From contig JAJEFJ010000106.1 of the NCBI GenBank assembly GCA_022820485.1, positions 62,001 to 126,000 on the forward strand: a DNA stretch of 64,000 nt. The letters are read 5' to 3'. The DNA is from Candidatus Latescibacterota bacterium (lineage in GTDB: Bacteria; Latescibacterota; UBA2968; UBA8231). The position numbers and the translations under genes are program-made. Positions 1-8,061 of this stretch are shown here, in pieces (positions within the stretch are counted from its first letter, which is position 1; the number at the start of each line of letters is the position of its first letter). A model generated the notes under the pieces. The model ran no database searches, was not told the origin of the DNA, and was given only the letters and a program-made list of their open reading frames with translations.

Positions 1-1001
1 TCGTCTTCCTCGCCGTGGACCAGACTCGCCTACAGGACCTAGACGAAGCGGTTCGTCGCTACTTGGCGTGGTCGTCCATCCTTCAAGACAAAGAAACCCT
101 AAACCTCGACCCGCATCAGGTGAGACAGGCCGAAGCACAGTTGAAGTCGGAGGATGGTGCCGTGGTAGGACGGCTGCCGGAGACCTACCAGTGGCTCTTA
201 GTGCCAGTGCAGTCCACGCCCGAGGCGACAGTCGAGTGGCAGGCTCTGAGGCTGACTGGGCAAGACCCTCTTGCTGTGCGCGCTAGCAAAAAACTGCGGT
301 CGGAAGAGCTGTTAGTACCGGCGCTCGCGGGCACGCGCCTGCGAATGGAACTCGACCGGGTGCCCTTGTGGCGCGGCGACCATGTGGAAATCCGGCAGTT
401 AGCAGACCACTTCGCCCGCTACCTATACCTCCCTCGCCTCGCTGGCCCAGAGGTCCTAGTTGCGGCCATTCAAGACGGGTTGGGACTCCTCCTCTGGACA
501 GACGAATCGTTCGCCTACGCCGATGCCTTTGACGAAGCCACGAGCCGTTATCGCGGGCTCCGCTGTGGCCGTGAGGTCCCCCTGCTTAGTCCTGAGAGCG
601 ATGGGCTGCTGGTCAAGCCCGCAGCCGCGATTGCACAGCAGGAAACCGAGCCAGCGGCAGCGGCACCTGGGGCGGGCGTCGCTGAGCCGGTTGCCAGCGG
701 GTCAGCCGGTTCTCAGCCGGTTGCCGGCATCAGCCCAGAGCCAACGCCTCCTCTACCTGAGCAGAAAGCGCGACGCTTTCACGGGGCCGTGACCCTCGAT
801 GCCACTCGCGTCGGCCGCGATGCAAGCCAGATCGCCGATGAAGTCATTGCTCATCTCTCCGGCTTGGTAGGCGCAAAAGTGACCGTGACCTTAGAGATAG
901 AAGCCGAAATCCCCTCGGGTGCGCCCGATCACGTCGTGCGCACGGTCACCGAGAACAGCCGGACGCTCAAATTCTCCAGTCAGGGTTTTGAACGGGAATA
1001 A
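1..1001 (+). CDS. DUF499-type ATPase of a predicted defence locus, C-terminal part (5' truncated by window edge)
   Basis: The reading frame is open from the left edge (first full codon at base 3) to TAA at 999-1001, so the N-terminus lies outside the window. The visible GTG at 15 is inside the protein. About 210 residues match, from memory, the conserved C-terminal part of the large DUF499 ATP-binding proteins (segments like TYQWLLVPVQ, DPLAVRASKKL, LPRL). After an Ala/Pro/Gln linker comes a final domain of about 75 residues. The P-loop, if present, would be upstream. The next gene, a SNF2 helicase, starts 6 bases after the stop, so the two are almost certainly co-transcribed. DUF499 proteins commonly sit with DUF1156 methyltransferases and helicases in predicted antiphage islands; the role here is inferred from that company. 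Confidence 0.75.
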   Translation, partial: VFLAVDQTRLQDLDEAVRRYLAWSSILQDKETLNLDPHQVRQAEAQLKSEDGAVVGRLPETYQWLLVPVQSTPEATVEWQALRLTGQDPLAVRASKKLRSEELLVPALAGTRLRMELDRVPLWRGDHVEIRQLADHFARYLYLPRLAGPEVLVAAIQDGLGLLLWTDESFAYADAFDEATSRYRGLRCGREVPLLSPESDGLLVKPAAAIAQQETEPAAAAPGAGVAEPVASGSAGSQPVAGISPEPTPPLPEQKARRFHGAVTLDATRVGRDASQIADEVIAHLSGLVGAKVTVTLEIEAEIPSGAPDHVVRTVTENSRTLKFSSQGFERE

Positions 1002-1007
1002 GTCGGG

Positions 1008-4000
1008 GTGACGCTCGAAGATCTCCAGCCTAACGCCGCAGTGAGCGGCATTCTCACCGATGGCCTCGTGATGGTCGTTAGCGTGCAGTGGTTTGGCTCG
1101 GAGGCCCTAGAACTGACCTACAAGACGCCAGACGGCAAGGTGGACAATGTGCTACTCTACCGCTCTGACGAGGCGCGGCTCGGAGTGGTAGAACAGGGGC
1201 AGCCGTGGAGCTTTGACGGCGACGGTGCCCTATTCCGGCTGGTGTCTGAGGCCCTGCGCATTCGCCTCGCGCATCTGTTTGATCCCGTACTGGCCGTCCA
1301 CACTTCGGTCGTCGAGCCGTTGCCCCATCAGATCACGGCGGTGTACGAATCCATGCTACCGCGCCAGCCGCTGCGCTTCCTCCTCGCCGACGATCCGGGA
1401 GCCGGTAAGACTATCATGGCGGGCTTACTCATCAGGGAGTTGATTGCCCGCGGCGATCTCGAACGGTGCCTTATCGTCTGCCCCGGCAGCCTCGCCGAAC
1501 AATGGCAGGACGAACTCTACCAGCGCTTCCAGTTGCCCTTTGAGATTATGACCAACGACAAGCTCGAAGCCACCCGCACCGGCAACTGGTTTTTGGAGGC
1601 CGACCTCGTCATCGCACGCCTCGATAAGCTAGCGCGGGACGAACAGGTCCAGCAGAAACTCCAAGCACCGGACGCAGGTTGGGATCTGGTCGTATGCGAC
1701 GAGGCACACAAGATGTCGGCCAGTTTCTTCGGGGGCGAGACCCGCTACACAAAGCGCTATCGGCTGGGGCAACTATTGTCGGGGCTAACGCGCCACTTTT
1801 TGCTGATGACGGCGACGCCGCACAACGGCAAGGAAGAGGATTTCCAACTCTTCATGGCGCTGCTCGACAGCGACCGCTTTGAAGGTCGCTTCCGCGATGG
1901 CGTCCATGTGGCCGATGTCTCGGACTTGATGCGGCGCATGGTCAAGGAGCGGCTGCTCAAGTTCGATGGCAAGCCGCTGTTCCCCGAACGCATCGCCTAC
2001 ACGGTGCCGTACCAACTCTCAGAGGCAGAGTCCCAGCTCTACGAGGCGGTCACCGACTATGTGCGGGAGGAGTTCAATCGGGCAGACGCACTCGCCAACG
2101 CCAAGCGGGCCGGCACGGTCGGCTTCGCCCTAACGATCCTCCAGCGACGGCTCGCTTCGTCGCCCGAGGCGATATACCAGTCGCTACGCCGACGGCGCGA
2201 GCGTTTGGAGGGCCGTCTGGGCGAGTTGGAGGAGTCCCGCCGCTCTGGCCCGACCACAGCCCCGGAGTTAGATGCCGAAGACATTGAGGATCTCGACGAC
2301 GCACCAGAGCAGGAGGTCGAAGCCACCGAAACGCGCATCCTCGACCAAGCGACCGCCGCCCGCTCCATCGCCGAACTGAAGGTGGAGATAGATACACTAG
2401 AGATCCTAGAAAATCGTGCGCTTGACGTCCGTCGGCACGGTGGCGATGCGAAGTGGCGGGAGCTTGCCAGCCTACTCAACGAGATCTTTACGGCATCTGG
2501 GGTGACTGGTAAGATCGGGGAGCCGACAACTCCCTACGGCAGTGGCGAGATTCCGCGTCCAGTGCCCTCCCCTACGCAGAAACTAGTTCTCTTCACGGAG
2601 CACCGCGACACGCTCCGTTATCTACAAGACCGCATCACCACGTTGCTTGGACGTGCGGAGTCGGTAGTCGTCATTCACGGGGGCATGGACCGCGAGGCTC
2701 GCCACCAAGCGCAGGAAGCCTTCCGCCACGACCCAGCGGTACAGGTGCTGTTGGCCACCGATGCCGCTGGCGAAGGAATCAACCTCCAGCGGGCGCATCT
2801 GATGGTCAACTACGACCTCCCCTGGAACCCCAACCGCCTAGAGCAGCGCTTCGGCCGCATCCACCGGATCGGCCAGACAGAAGTGTGCCATCTATGGAAT
2901 CTAGTCGCAGACGAAACCCGCGAAGGCGATGTGTACCAGCGACTACTGACCAAACTAGAACAGGCGCGGCAGGCCCTGGGTGGTCAGGTGTTTGACGTGC
3001 TCGGCAAGCTCGAATTTGAGGGGCGGCCATTGCGCGACCTCCTGCTCGAAGCCATTCGCTATGGCGAGCAGCCAGAAGTTCGCGCACGCCTCGACACGGC
3101 GGTCGATCAGGCGCTCAACCATAGCTCACTACAGGACCTGCTAGAGGAGCGTCAACTCGTCCATGACGCGATGGACGCCAGCCGCGTACAGAGGGTACGC
3201 GAAGAGATGGAGCGGGCCGAGGCACGCCGCCTACAGCCGCATTACATTGAGGCATTTTTTTTAGAGGCATTCCAGCGAATCGGTGGATCAGCCCGGCAGC
3301 GCGCGTCGCGCCGCTACGAGGTTACGCGTGTCCCCGCGCTAGTCCGTAACCAAAGCACGTCGGTCCTCCCCCGCTACGAACGGATCGCCTTCGACAAGTC
3401 CCTAGTCGCGCTACCGGGCCAGCCAGCGGCGGCGTTCGTCTGCTCAGGACACCCCTTGCTGGACGCCGTCCTCGACCTGACGCTTGAGCAGCACCGCGAC
3501 CTACTCAAGCGCGGAGCGGTGCTGGTTGACGAGCGAGATTCAGGGCAGACGCCGCGAGTGCTTTTCTATCTCGAACACGCCATTCAAGATGCAGGCCGGA
3601 CGCGGGCGGGCGACCGCCGAGTGGTCTCCAAGCAGATGCTCTACGTCGAAATCGACGTCGCTGGCAACGCTCGCCATCTGCACTACGCCCCCTACTTGGA
3701 CTATCGGCCGCTGGCCCAAGACGAGCCTAGCGTTGAGTCCATCTTGGCGCGGCCAGAATGCGCGTGGATCAACCGCGAAATGGAGCAGAAGGCGCAAGCC
3801 TATGCCGTGGCTCACGTCGTCCCCGAACATCTAGCCCAAGTCCGCGATCCCAAGCTGGCGTTGATCGCCAAGACCGAGGCCGCAGTCAAGGACCGTCTGA
3901 CCAAGGAAATTTCCTACTGGGACCACCGCGCCGAACAGCTCAAGCTCCAAGAGAAGGCCGGCGCGAGCGGTGCTCGGCTCAACTCGGACGAAGCGCGCAA

Positions 4001-4535
4001 ACGAGCCGATACGTTGCAGGCTCGGCTGCACAAGAGGCTACAGGAATTGCAACTCGAAGCACAACTCTCGCCGCTACCGCCAGTGGTGCTCGGGGGCTTG
4101 CTGGTGGTGCCGCAGGGACTAGTGGACGCTATGGCAGGACGCCGATCACCTGTGGATACGCAGGAGGTCGCCGCCCGGGCGCGGGCTATTGTCATGGAAG
4201 TAGAACGCGATCTCGGCTATGAGCCGACAGATAGGGAGTTTGACAAACTCGGCTACGATATCGAGTCGCGGGTACCCAGCACGGGACGGCTGCGCTTCAT
4301 CGAGGTCAAGGGCCGCGGAAGTGGGGCGGCAACAATCACAGTAACCAAAAATGAAATTCTCTATAGCCTTAATAAACCCGACGACTTCATCCTTGCCCTA
4401 GTAGAGTTTTTGGACGACGGCAGGCACTGCGTTAGCTATCTGCGCGAACCCTTCCAGCGCGAACCCGACTTTGGCGTCACCAGCGTCAACTACGACTTCG
4501 CCAAGCTGCTAGCGCGGGCCGAGGCCCCAGCCTGA
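1008..4535 (+). CDS. SNF2/DEAD-type helicase with C-terminal DUF3883-like domain
   Basis: This 1175-aa superfamily 2 ATPase starts at GTG 1008, 6 bases after the DUF499 gene. Walker A is DDPGAGKT at about residues 127-134, the Walker B box DEAH is near 231, motif III is TATPHNG near 265, and motif VI is RFGRIHRIGQ near 613, so the motor is complete. The middle is helical and charged, with a long coiled-coil-like segment around residues 955-1010. The last 100 residues contain RFIEVKGRG followed by a conserved beta-rich end, typical of DUF3883, a restriction-endonuclease-like module. Helicase plus DUF3883 beside DUF499 is a recurrent predicted defence arrangement; DNA translocation coupled to recognition or cleavage is inferred. 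The partner methyltransferase would lie to the left of the window. Confidence 0.85.
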   Translation: MTLEDLQPNAAVSGILTDGLVMVVSVQWFGSEALELTYKTPDGKVDNVLLYRSDEARLGVVEQGQPWSFDGDGALFRLVSEALRIRLAHLFDPVLAVHTSVVEPLPHQITAVYESMLPRQPLRFLLADDPGAGKTIMAGLLIRELIARGDLERCLIVCPGSLAEQWQDELYQRFQLPFEIMTNDKLEATRTGNWFLEADLVIARLDKLARDEQVQQKLQAPDAGWDLVVCDEAHKMSASFFGGETRYTKRYRLGQLLSGLTRHFLLMTATPHNGKEEDFQLFMALLDSDRFEGRFRDGVHVADVSDLMRRMVKERLLKFDGKPLFPERIAYTVPYQLSEAESQLYEAVTDYVREEFNRADALANAKRAGTVGFALTILQRRLASSPEAIYQSLRRRRERLEGRLGELEESRRSGPTTAPELDAEDIEDLDDAPEQEVEATETRILDQATAARSIAELKVEIDTLEILENRALDVRRHGGDAKWRELASLLNEIFTASGVTGKIGEPTTPYGSGEIPRPVPSPTQKLVLFTEHRDTLRYLQDRITTLLGRAESVVVIHGGMDREARHQAQEAFRHDPAVQVLLATDAAGEGINLQRAHLMVNYDLPWNPNRLEQRFGRIHRIGQTEVCHLWNLVADETREGDVYQRLLTKLEQARQALGGQVFDVLGKLEFEGRPLRDLLLEAIRYGEQPEVRARLDTAVDQALNHSSLQDLLEERQLVHDAMDASRVQRVREEMERAEARRLQPHYIEAFFLEAFQRIGGSARQRASRRYEVTRVPALVRNQSTSVLPRYERIAFDKSLVALPGQPAAAFVCSGHPLLDAVLDLTLEQHRDLLKRGAVLVDERDSGQTPRVLFYLEHAIQDAGRTRAGDRRVVSKQMLYVEIDVAGNARHLHYAPYLDYRPLAQDEPSVESILARPECAWINREMEQKAQAYAVAHVVPEHLAQVRDPKLALIAKTEAAVKDRLTKEISYWDHRAEQLKLQEKAGASGARLNSDEARKRADTLQARLHKRLQELQLEAQLSPLPPVVLGGLLVVPQGLVDAMAGRRSPVDTQEVAARARAIVMEVERDLGYEPTDREFDKLGYDIESRVPSTGRLRFIEVKGRGSGAATITVTKNEILYSLNKPDDFILALVEFLDDGRHCVSYLREPFQREPDFGVTSVNYDFAKLLARAEAPA

Positions 4536-4646
4536 GCACTAAGCCTCGGAAGTCTTGGGCCGGATGCGATCCGGTGAGGCGTCAACTCTTGGGCGAGTTG
4601 AGCATTGGCAACACGGATAAAAAAGAAAAATATCGAGCCGAAGAGG

Positions 4647-5644
4647 CTATCTCCGACGGGATGTGGCCACAGTCTCTTTGAAAAAGTCCACCACCTCTTG
4701 TAGGCCTTTTTCTTTAGCTAATCTCAAGGGGGTTCTGCCACTATTATCTGGGGTGTTTACATCAGCCCCCTTGTTCACTAAAAAACGCACCGCCTCTAAA
4801 CGGCCCCACTCAGTGGCTTCCATCAAGGCCGTCTCGCCGCTATTGTCTTGGGCATTTATATCGGCACCATTTTCTACCAAAAAGCGAACCATCTCCAAAG
4901 CACTTTTCCGATTCCGAACCGCTTGCACCAACGCGGTCCAGCCGCGTTCATCTTGGGCGTTTAGCGCGGCACCCGCACCCACCAAAAAGCGAACCATCTC
5001 TAAACGGCCCCACTTGACGGCCTCTATCAAGGCGGTCCAACCGCGTCCATCCTGAGTGTTTATCTCGGCCCCCGCACCTACCAAAAAGCGAACCATCTCC
5101 AAATCGCCGCCTAAAACAGCCCAGTACAAGGCCGTCTTGCCATCCTCAGTTCGGGCACTCGCTCCTGCTTTCGCCACCCAGCGCTCTACCAAAGAGCGCA
5201 TAACCTCTACATGGGCAACCCCTATCTCTGGATCGCCGCCCCAGGAAGCCAAGTCCAAGGCTGTCCAGCCGTTTTTATCTTGGACGCTTATGTCAGCACC
5301 GTTATCCACCAAAAAACGTGCTACCTCTACATGACCTTCCCCGGCAGCCACCATCAAGGCGGTCCTGCCGCTGCCAGTTTGGGCGTTGATATCGGTACCG
5401 TTATCCATCAGCAACTGCACCATCTCTACATCGCCTTGCGCTCAAAGAAAGAAGACTGGGTATATTGAATCCCCCGCTCACTTAGCTCGCTGCGAGCCTG
5501 CTCTGGGGTTCGACGTTGGTAGGAGTCGCCCATCGAACTTAGCTCGACGACCTTTTTATCCCCTCTATCCTCACCATCCGCGACACTCGCTAGCAATAGG
5601 CCGACTAGGCCGATCACACCTGTCACACCTTGCCAACTTTTCAT
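4647..5644 (-). pseudogene. secreted ankyrin-repeat protein, split by a one-base frameshift
   Basis: Two minus-strand frames abut. Bases 5644-5426 encode 72 aa with a signal peptide (MKSWQGVTGVIGLVGLLLAS) ending at TAG. Bases 5423-4647 encode 258 aa made of about seven 33-residue ankyrin repeats (pattern DGWTALmeAvkwGrLEMVRFLVGAGA). The second frame reads AQGDVEMVQLLMDNG upstream of its first ATG, which is a normal ankyrin start, and meets a TGA only at 5442-5444. Restoring one G (GAGCGC to GAGGCG, about 5440) fuses the frames into one exported protein of about 330 aa. Ankyrin repeats bind proteins; no enzyme domain is present. This is either a real inactivating indel or a sequencing error. 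It lies convergent to the defence helicase. Confidence 0.8.
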
Positions 5645-5661
5645 ACCGCTGTCTCCTCACC

Positions 5662-5706
5662 TACGACTTCGCCACGCTGTTGGCAGCGGGCTGCGGCCCC
5701 AGCCTG
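5662..5706 (+). other. remnant resembling the 3' end of the SNF2 helicase gene
   Basis: This 45-base stretch aligns closely with the last 45 bases of the helicase gene (4491-4535). It reads YDFATLLAAGCGPS where the helicase reads YDFAKLLARAEAPA, and both share the CCCCAGCCTGA end. No helicase sequence precedes it; the ankyrin gene does. It is best read as the trace of a second helicase copy or of a local rearrangement. The rest of the 5645-5862 gap holds nothing recognisable apart from the leader of the next gene. Confidence 0.5.
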
Positions 5707-5862
5707 AATAGCTTGGTATCTTGTCGTCCTGTGCAAAAAGATACTTAACAACTAGTTGGTTTGCTCCTTGCCAATCATGGTTCGAGGCTTGGACGAGGAT
5801 AACTAGCTCGCTATCTTGATCCTTAGTCGCACGTAGACAGATTACTACAAAGGAGCAACGCC

Positions 5863-6732
5863 GTGGACAAATACCTCTACACGGTCTCAGAAGAAGAAAA
5901 ATACTACTTCGACCTGCGCGGCTATCTCGTAGTTCGCAACGCCCTCACCGCAGAGGAAGTAGGCGAATGCAACGCCGCCATCGACCACTTCGCCGACCAG
6001 ATCTCCGCCTACCCCGACTCCCTCGCCCGCGGCTCAAGCGCGCTGCAAGGCACAACCAGCCGCCAGCAACTCTCCGGCATGCTCGGTTGGCCGTCCCCCT
6101 ACCGCGAACCCTTTCGTCGCCTGTTGGTCCATCCCACCGTCGTCTCTCGCCTCAACGAATTCAGCGGCCCGGGCTTTCGCCTCGATCACGGCCCCCTGCT
6201 CATCAGCGCCACCGAGGGAACCGAAGGGCACTACCTGCACGGCGCGGGCGAGCCTTTTAGCCCCGCCACTTGGTATCACCAGCAAAACGGCAAAATCTAC
6301 TGCCGGGGCATCACCGTGGCTTGGCAACTGACCGACTGCAACCCCGGAGACGGCGGCTTTGCCGTGATCCCCGGCAGCCACAAAACCTGCGAGCCGACCC
6401 CGCCCGAGATCCGCTCGCTCGCAGAGTACGGCGAATTAGTAGTCCAACCCGCCATGCGCACCGGCGACGTCCTCTTCTTCGCCGAGACCGCCACCCACGG
6501 CACCCTGCCGTGGAAAGGCAAAAATCCACGGCGCTCCGTACTCTACAAATACGCTTCCCGGGGCGCGGCCCGAGCCACGGGCAAATACTTCACGCCACAG
6601 GTGCGCTACGGCGCTTGGACCGACGAACTCACGCCCGAACAACAAGCCGTTCTCTACGGGCCGGGCGTCCACCACAAAGGGCTGCCCCTGCTGGAATCCG
6701 ACGGCCAAAAAACTTGGATTGCGGAGGGCTGA
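5863..6732 (+). CDS. phytanoyl-CoA dioxygenase (PhyH) family protein, HxQ variant
   Basis: This 289-aa protein has the double-stranded beta-helix fold signature of PhyH-type Fe(II)/2-oxoglutarate oxygenases. It starts at GTG 5863 behind AAAGGAG. The usual HxD iron motif is replaced by H139-Q-Q141 (context WYHQQNGKIYC). The distal His is at H212 (THGTLPW) and the 2-oxoglutarate-binding Arg follows in PRRSVLYKY. GDGGFAVIPGSH is a strong PhyH hallmark. PhyH enzymes hydroxylate small molecules such as acyl-CoAs, ectoine or natural products; the substrate is unknown here. Loss of the Asp carboxylate may mean a different metal mode or no oxygenase activity. A paralogue follows after 1 base. Confidence 0.85.
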   Translation: MDKYLYTVSEEEKYYFDLRGYLVVRNALTAEEVGECNAAIDHFADQISAYPDSLARGSSALQGTTSRQQLSGMLGWPSPYREPFRRLLVHPTVVSRLNEFSGPGFRLDHGPLLISATEGTEGHYLHGAGEPFSPATWYHQQNGKIYCRGITVAWQLTDCNPGDGGFAVIPGSHKTCEPTPPEIRSLAEYGELVVQPAMRTGDVLFFAETATHGTLPWKGKNPRRSVLYKYASRGAARATGKYFTPQVRYGAWTDELTPEQQAVLYGPGVHHKGLPLLESDGQKTWIAEG

Positions 6733-6733
6733 A

Positions 6734-7597
6734 ATGGATGCACGCGAACGCTATTTCTGGGATCTGACCGGCTATCTGGTCGTCCGCAATGTCCTCACTA
6801 CCGAGGAATTAAGCGCATGTAACGCCGCTGTCGATCACTGCATGGACCGAATGCTGCAAGGCCCCGACAACGGCGGCACCCAAGGCAGGTCGAACGCGCT
6901 CCAAGGCACCGGCCAACAGACCCTCCCCAACCTGCTCGAATTGCCCCATCCCCACTGCGAACCCTTCCGCCGCCTGCTGGTACACCCCCAAGTCGTCTGC
7001 CGCCTCAATGCAATGTGCGGCAAGGGTTTCCGCCACGACCACGGCCCCTGGGTCTCCTACAGTCCCAAAGGGACCGAGGGCCTCATCCTGCACGGAGCAG
7101 GCGAGCCCCACAGACCCTACGTGGCCTACCATCACCAGAACGGCCAGTTCCACTGCGCGGGCGTCACCGTGACCTATCAGTTGGCCGACTGCAAGGCCGG
7201 CGATGGCGGTTTCGCCTGCGTGCCGGGCAGCCACAAAGCCAAATTCCCCATGCCCGCTGGCGTGCGCTCCTGCGACGAGCCGCTGGACGTGGTCCACCAG
7301 CCCGCGCTCAAGGCCGGCGACGTCATTTTCTTTATGGACGGAGCCCAGACCCACGGCACTCTCCCTTGGCAAGGCGAGACACCGCGCCGCGCTGCCCTCT
7401 ACAAGTACTCAAGCCGCACCGCCACCCGCGGTGGCGTCTCCATCGAGTTAGCCGAACCGGAAGTCTATTGGGACGAGGCTATCGTAGAGGGGATGACACC
7501 CGAACAACGCGCCGTCATGTACGGCCCCTGTTCCAGTATAGTCCAGAAGCTGCATTTGCAAGTGGACGCCGACGGCAACGTCGTACTCGGCAAGTAA
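6734..7597 (+). CDS. phytanoyl-CoA dioxygenase (PhyH) family protein, HxQ variant, paralogue of the preceding gene
   Basis: The ATG at 6734 is preferred over an in-frame TTG at 6719 because GGAGGG lies 6 bases before it. This gives 287 aa, beginning 1 base after the stop of the upstream PhyH gene. The two proteins are clearly homologous along their length (YFWDLTGYLVVRN, EPFRRLLVHP, GDGGFACVPGSH, QTHGTLPW). The iron motif is again HxQ (H133-H-Q135), and the distal His is H207. Tandem duplication with retained coupling suggests a heteromeric or sequential function, which is inference. Downstream lies a MITE-like palindrome. Confidence 0.85.
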   Translation: MDARERYFWDLTGYLVVRNVLTTEELSACNAAVDHCMDRMLQGPDNGGTQGRSNALQGTGQQTLPNLLELPHPHCEPFRRLLVHPQVVCRLNAMCGKGFRHDHGPWVSYSPKGTEGLILHGAGEPHRPYVAYHHQNGQFHCAGVTVTYQLADCKAGDGGFACVPGSHKAKFPMPAGVRSCDEPLDVVHQPALKAGDVIFFMDGAQTHGTLPWQGETPRRAALYKYSSRTATRGGVSIELAEPEVYWDEAIVEGMTPEQRAVMYGPCSSIVQKLHLQVDADGNVVLGK

Positions 7598-7620
7598 ATT
7601 GCCCAAAGGAGATTATGTAC

Positions 7621-7741
7621 TGACGTTACGCATCTGCGCTGAAGCGATAGATGTAGGGGCGTCCCTTGTGGGCGCCCAGGCAACAGCCAGCCAGACCTAC
7701 GAGGGCAACCACAAGGGTTGCCCCTACCATGCGTAACATCA
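7621..7741. repeat. MITE-like palindromic element of about 121 bp
   Basis: The ends form a terminal inverted repeat (TGACGTTACGCAT at 7621-7633, and its complement with one mismatch at 7729-7741). Inside, GTAGGGGC (7653-7660) pairs with GCCCCTAC (7720-7727), and the neighbouring bases also pair partly. No ORF is inside. The terminal 12-mer TGACGTTACGCA recurs alone at 19299-19310, and a related GTAGGG hairpin sits at 51593-51620, so these may be members of a dispersed non-coding repeat family. Confidence 0.6.
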
Positions 7742-7750
7742 GTTATGTAG

Positions 7751-8056
7751 TTAGACCTCGGCCTCACGGCGTTGCCGAATTTCCCGCCAAAGCCTCACTG
7801 CCAGCGCGAAATCGTCGTCTGCCAGCGCGACTAGTGCTCTCACTTTTAGGGAATCAGGGGATCGGTGGAGGGCGCAAGCGCGGCGGGCCCAGGCGCGGGC
7901 TTGAGTGCCACAACCGCGTTCAAGTGCCGCATGTGCCTGTCGCCGATGGCGGCCTGCGGCTCGTTCAACCGCTAGCACTTGGCGCAAATCGGTCTGACAG
8001 CGATGGCAGCAAAGGCCCCCTCGATACCGGGCCTTGCACGTCGGACAACGTTCCAC
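7751..8056 (-). CDS. small zinc-ribbon protein at the end of the Hsp70 operon
   Basis: This 101-aa protein starts at GTG 8056, 5 bases after the Hsp70 stop, with GGAG (inside the end of the Hsp70 gene) as ribosome site. The N-terminus carries two Cys pairs, CPTC (residues 4-7) and CHRC (17-20), typical of a small zinc ribbon. The rest is Arg- and Ala-rich and helical (ALERGCGTQARAWARRACALHR), ending with a helix-turn-helix-like ALADDDFALAVRLWREI resembling half of a TPR. I do not recognise a named family. Its tight coupling to Hsp70, GrpE and the J protein suggests an accessory or adaptor to that chaperone set. Confidence 0.65.
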   Translation of the reverse strand: MERCPTCKARYRGGLCCHRCQTDLRQVLAVERAAGRHRRQAHAALERGCGTQARAWARRACALHRSPDSLKVRALVALADDDFALAVRLWREIRQRREAEV

Positions 8057-8061
8057 GCGGG

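Noticed and set aside
4663-5334. Plus-strand repeat ORFs (KKRTISK pattern)
   Set aside because: Antisense image of the 33-residue ankyrin repeats.
5820-5850. Promoter TTGATC-17-AGATTA before the first PhyH gene
   Set aside because: The -10 match is poor; not enough to call.
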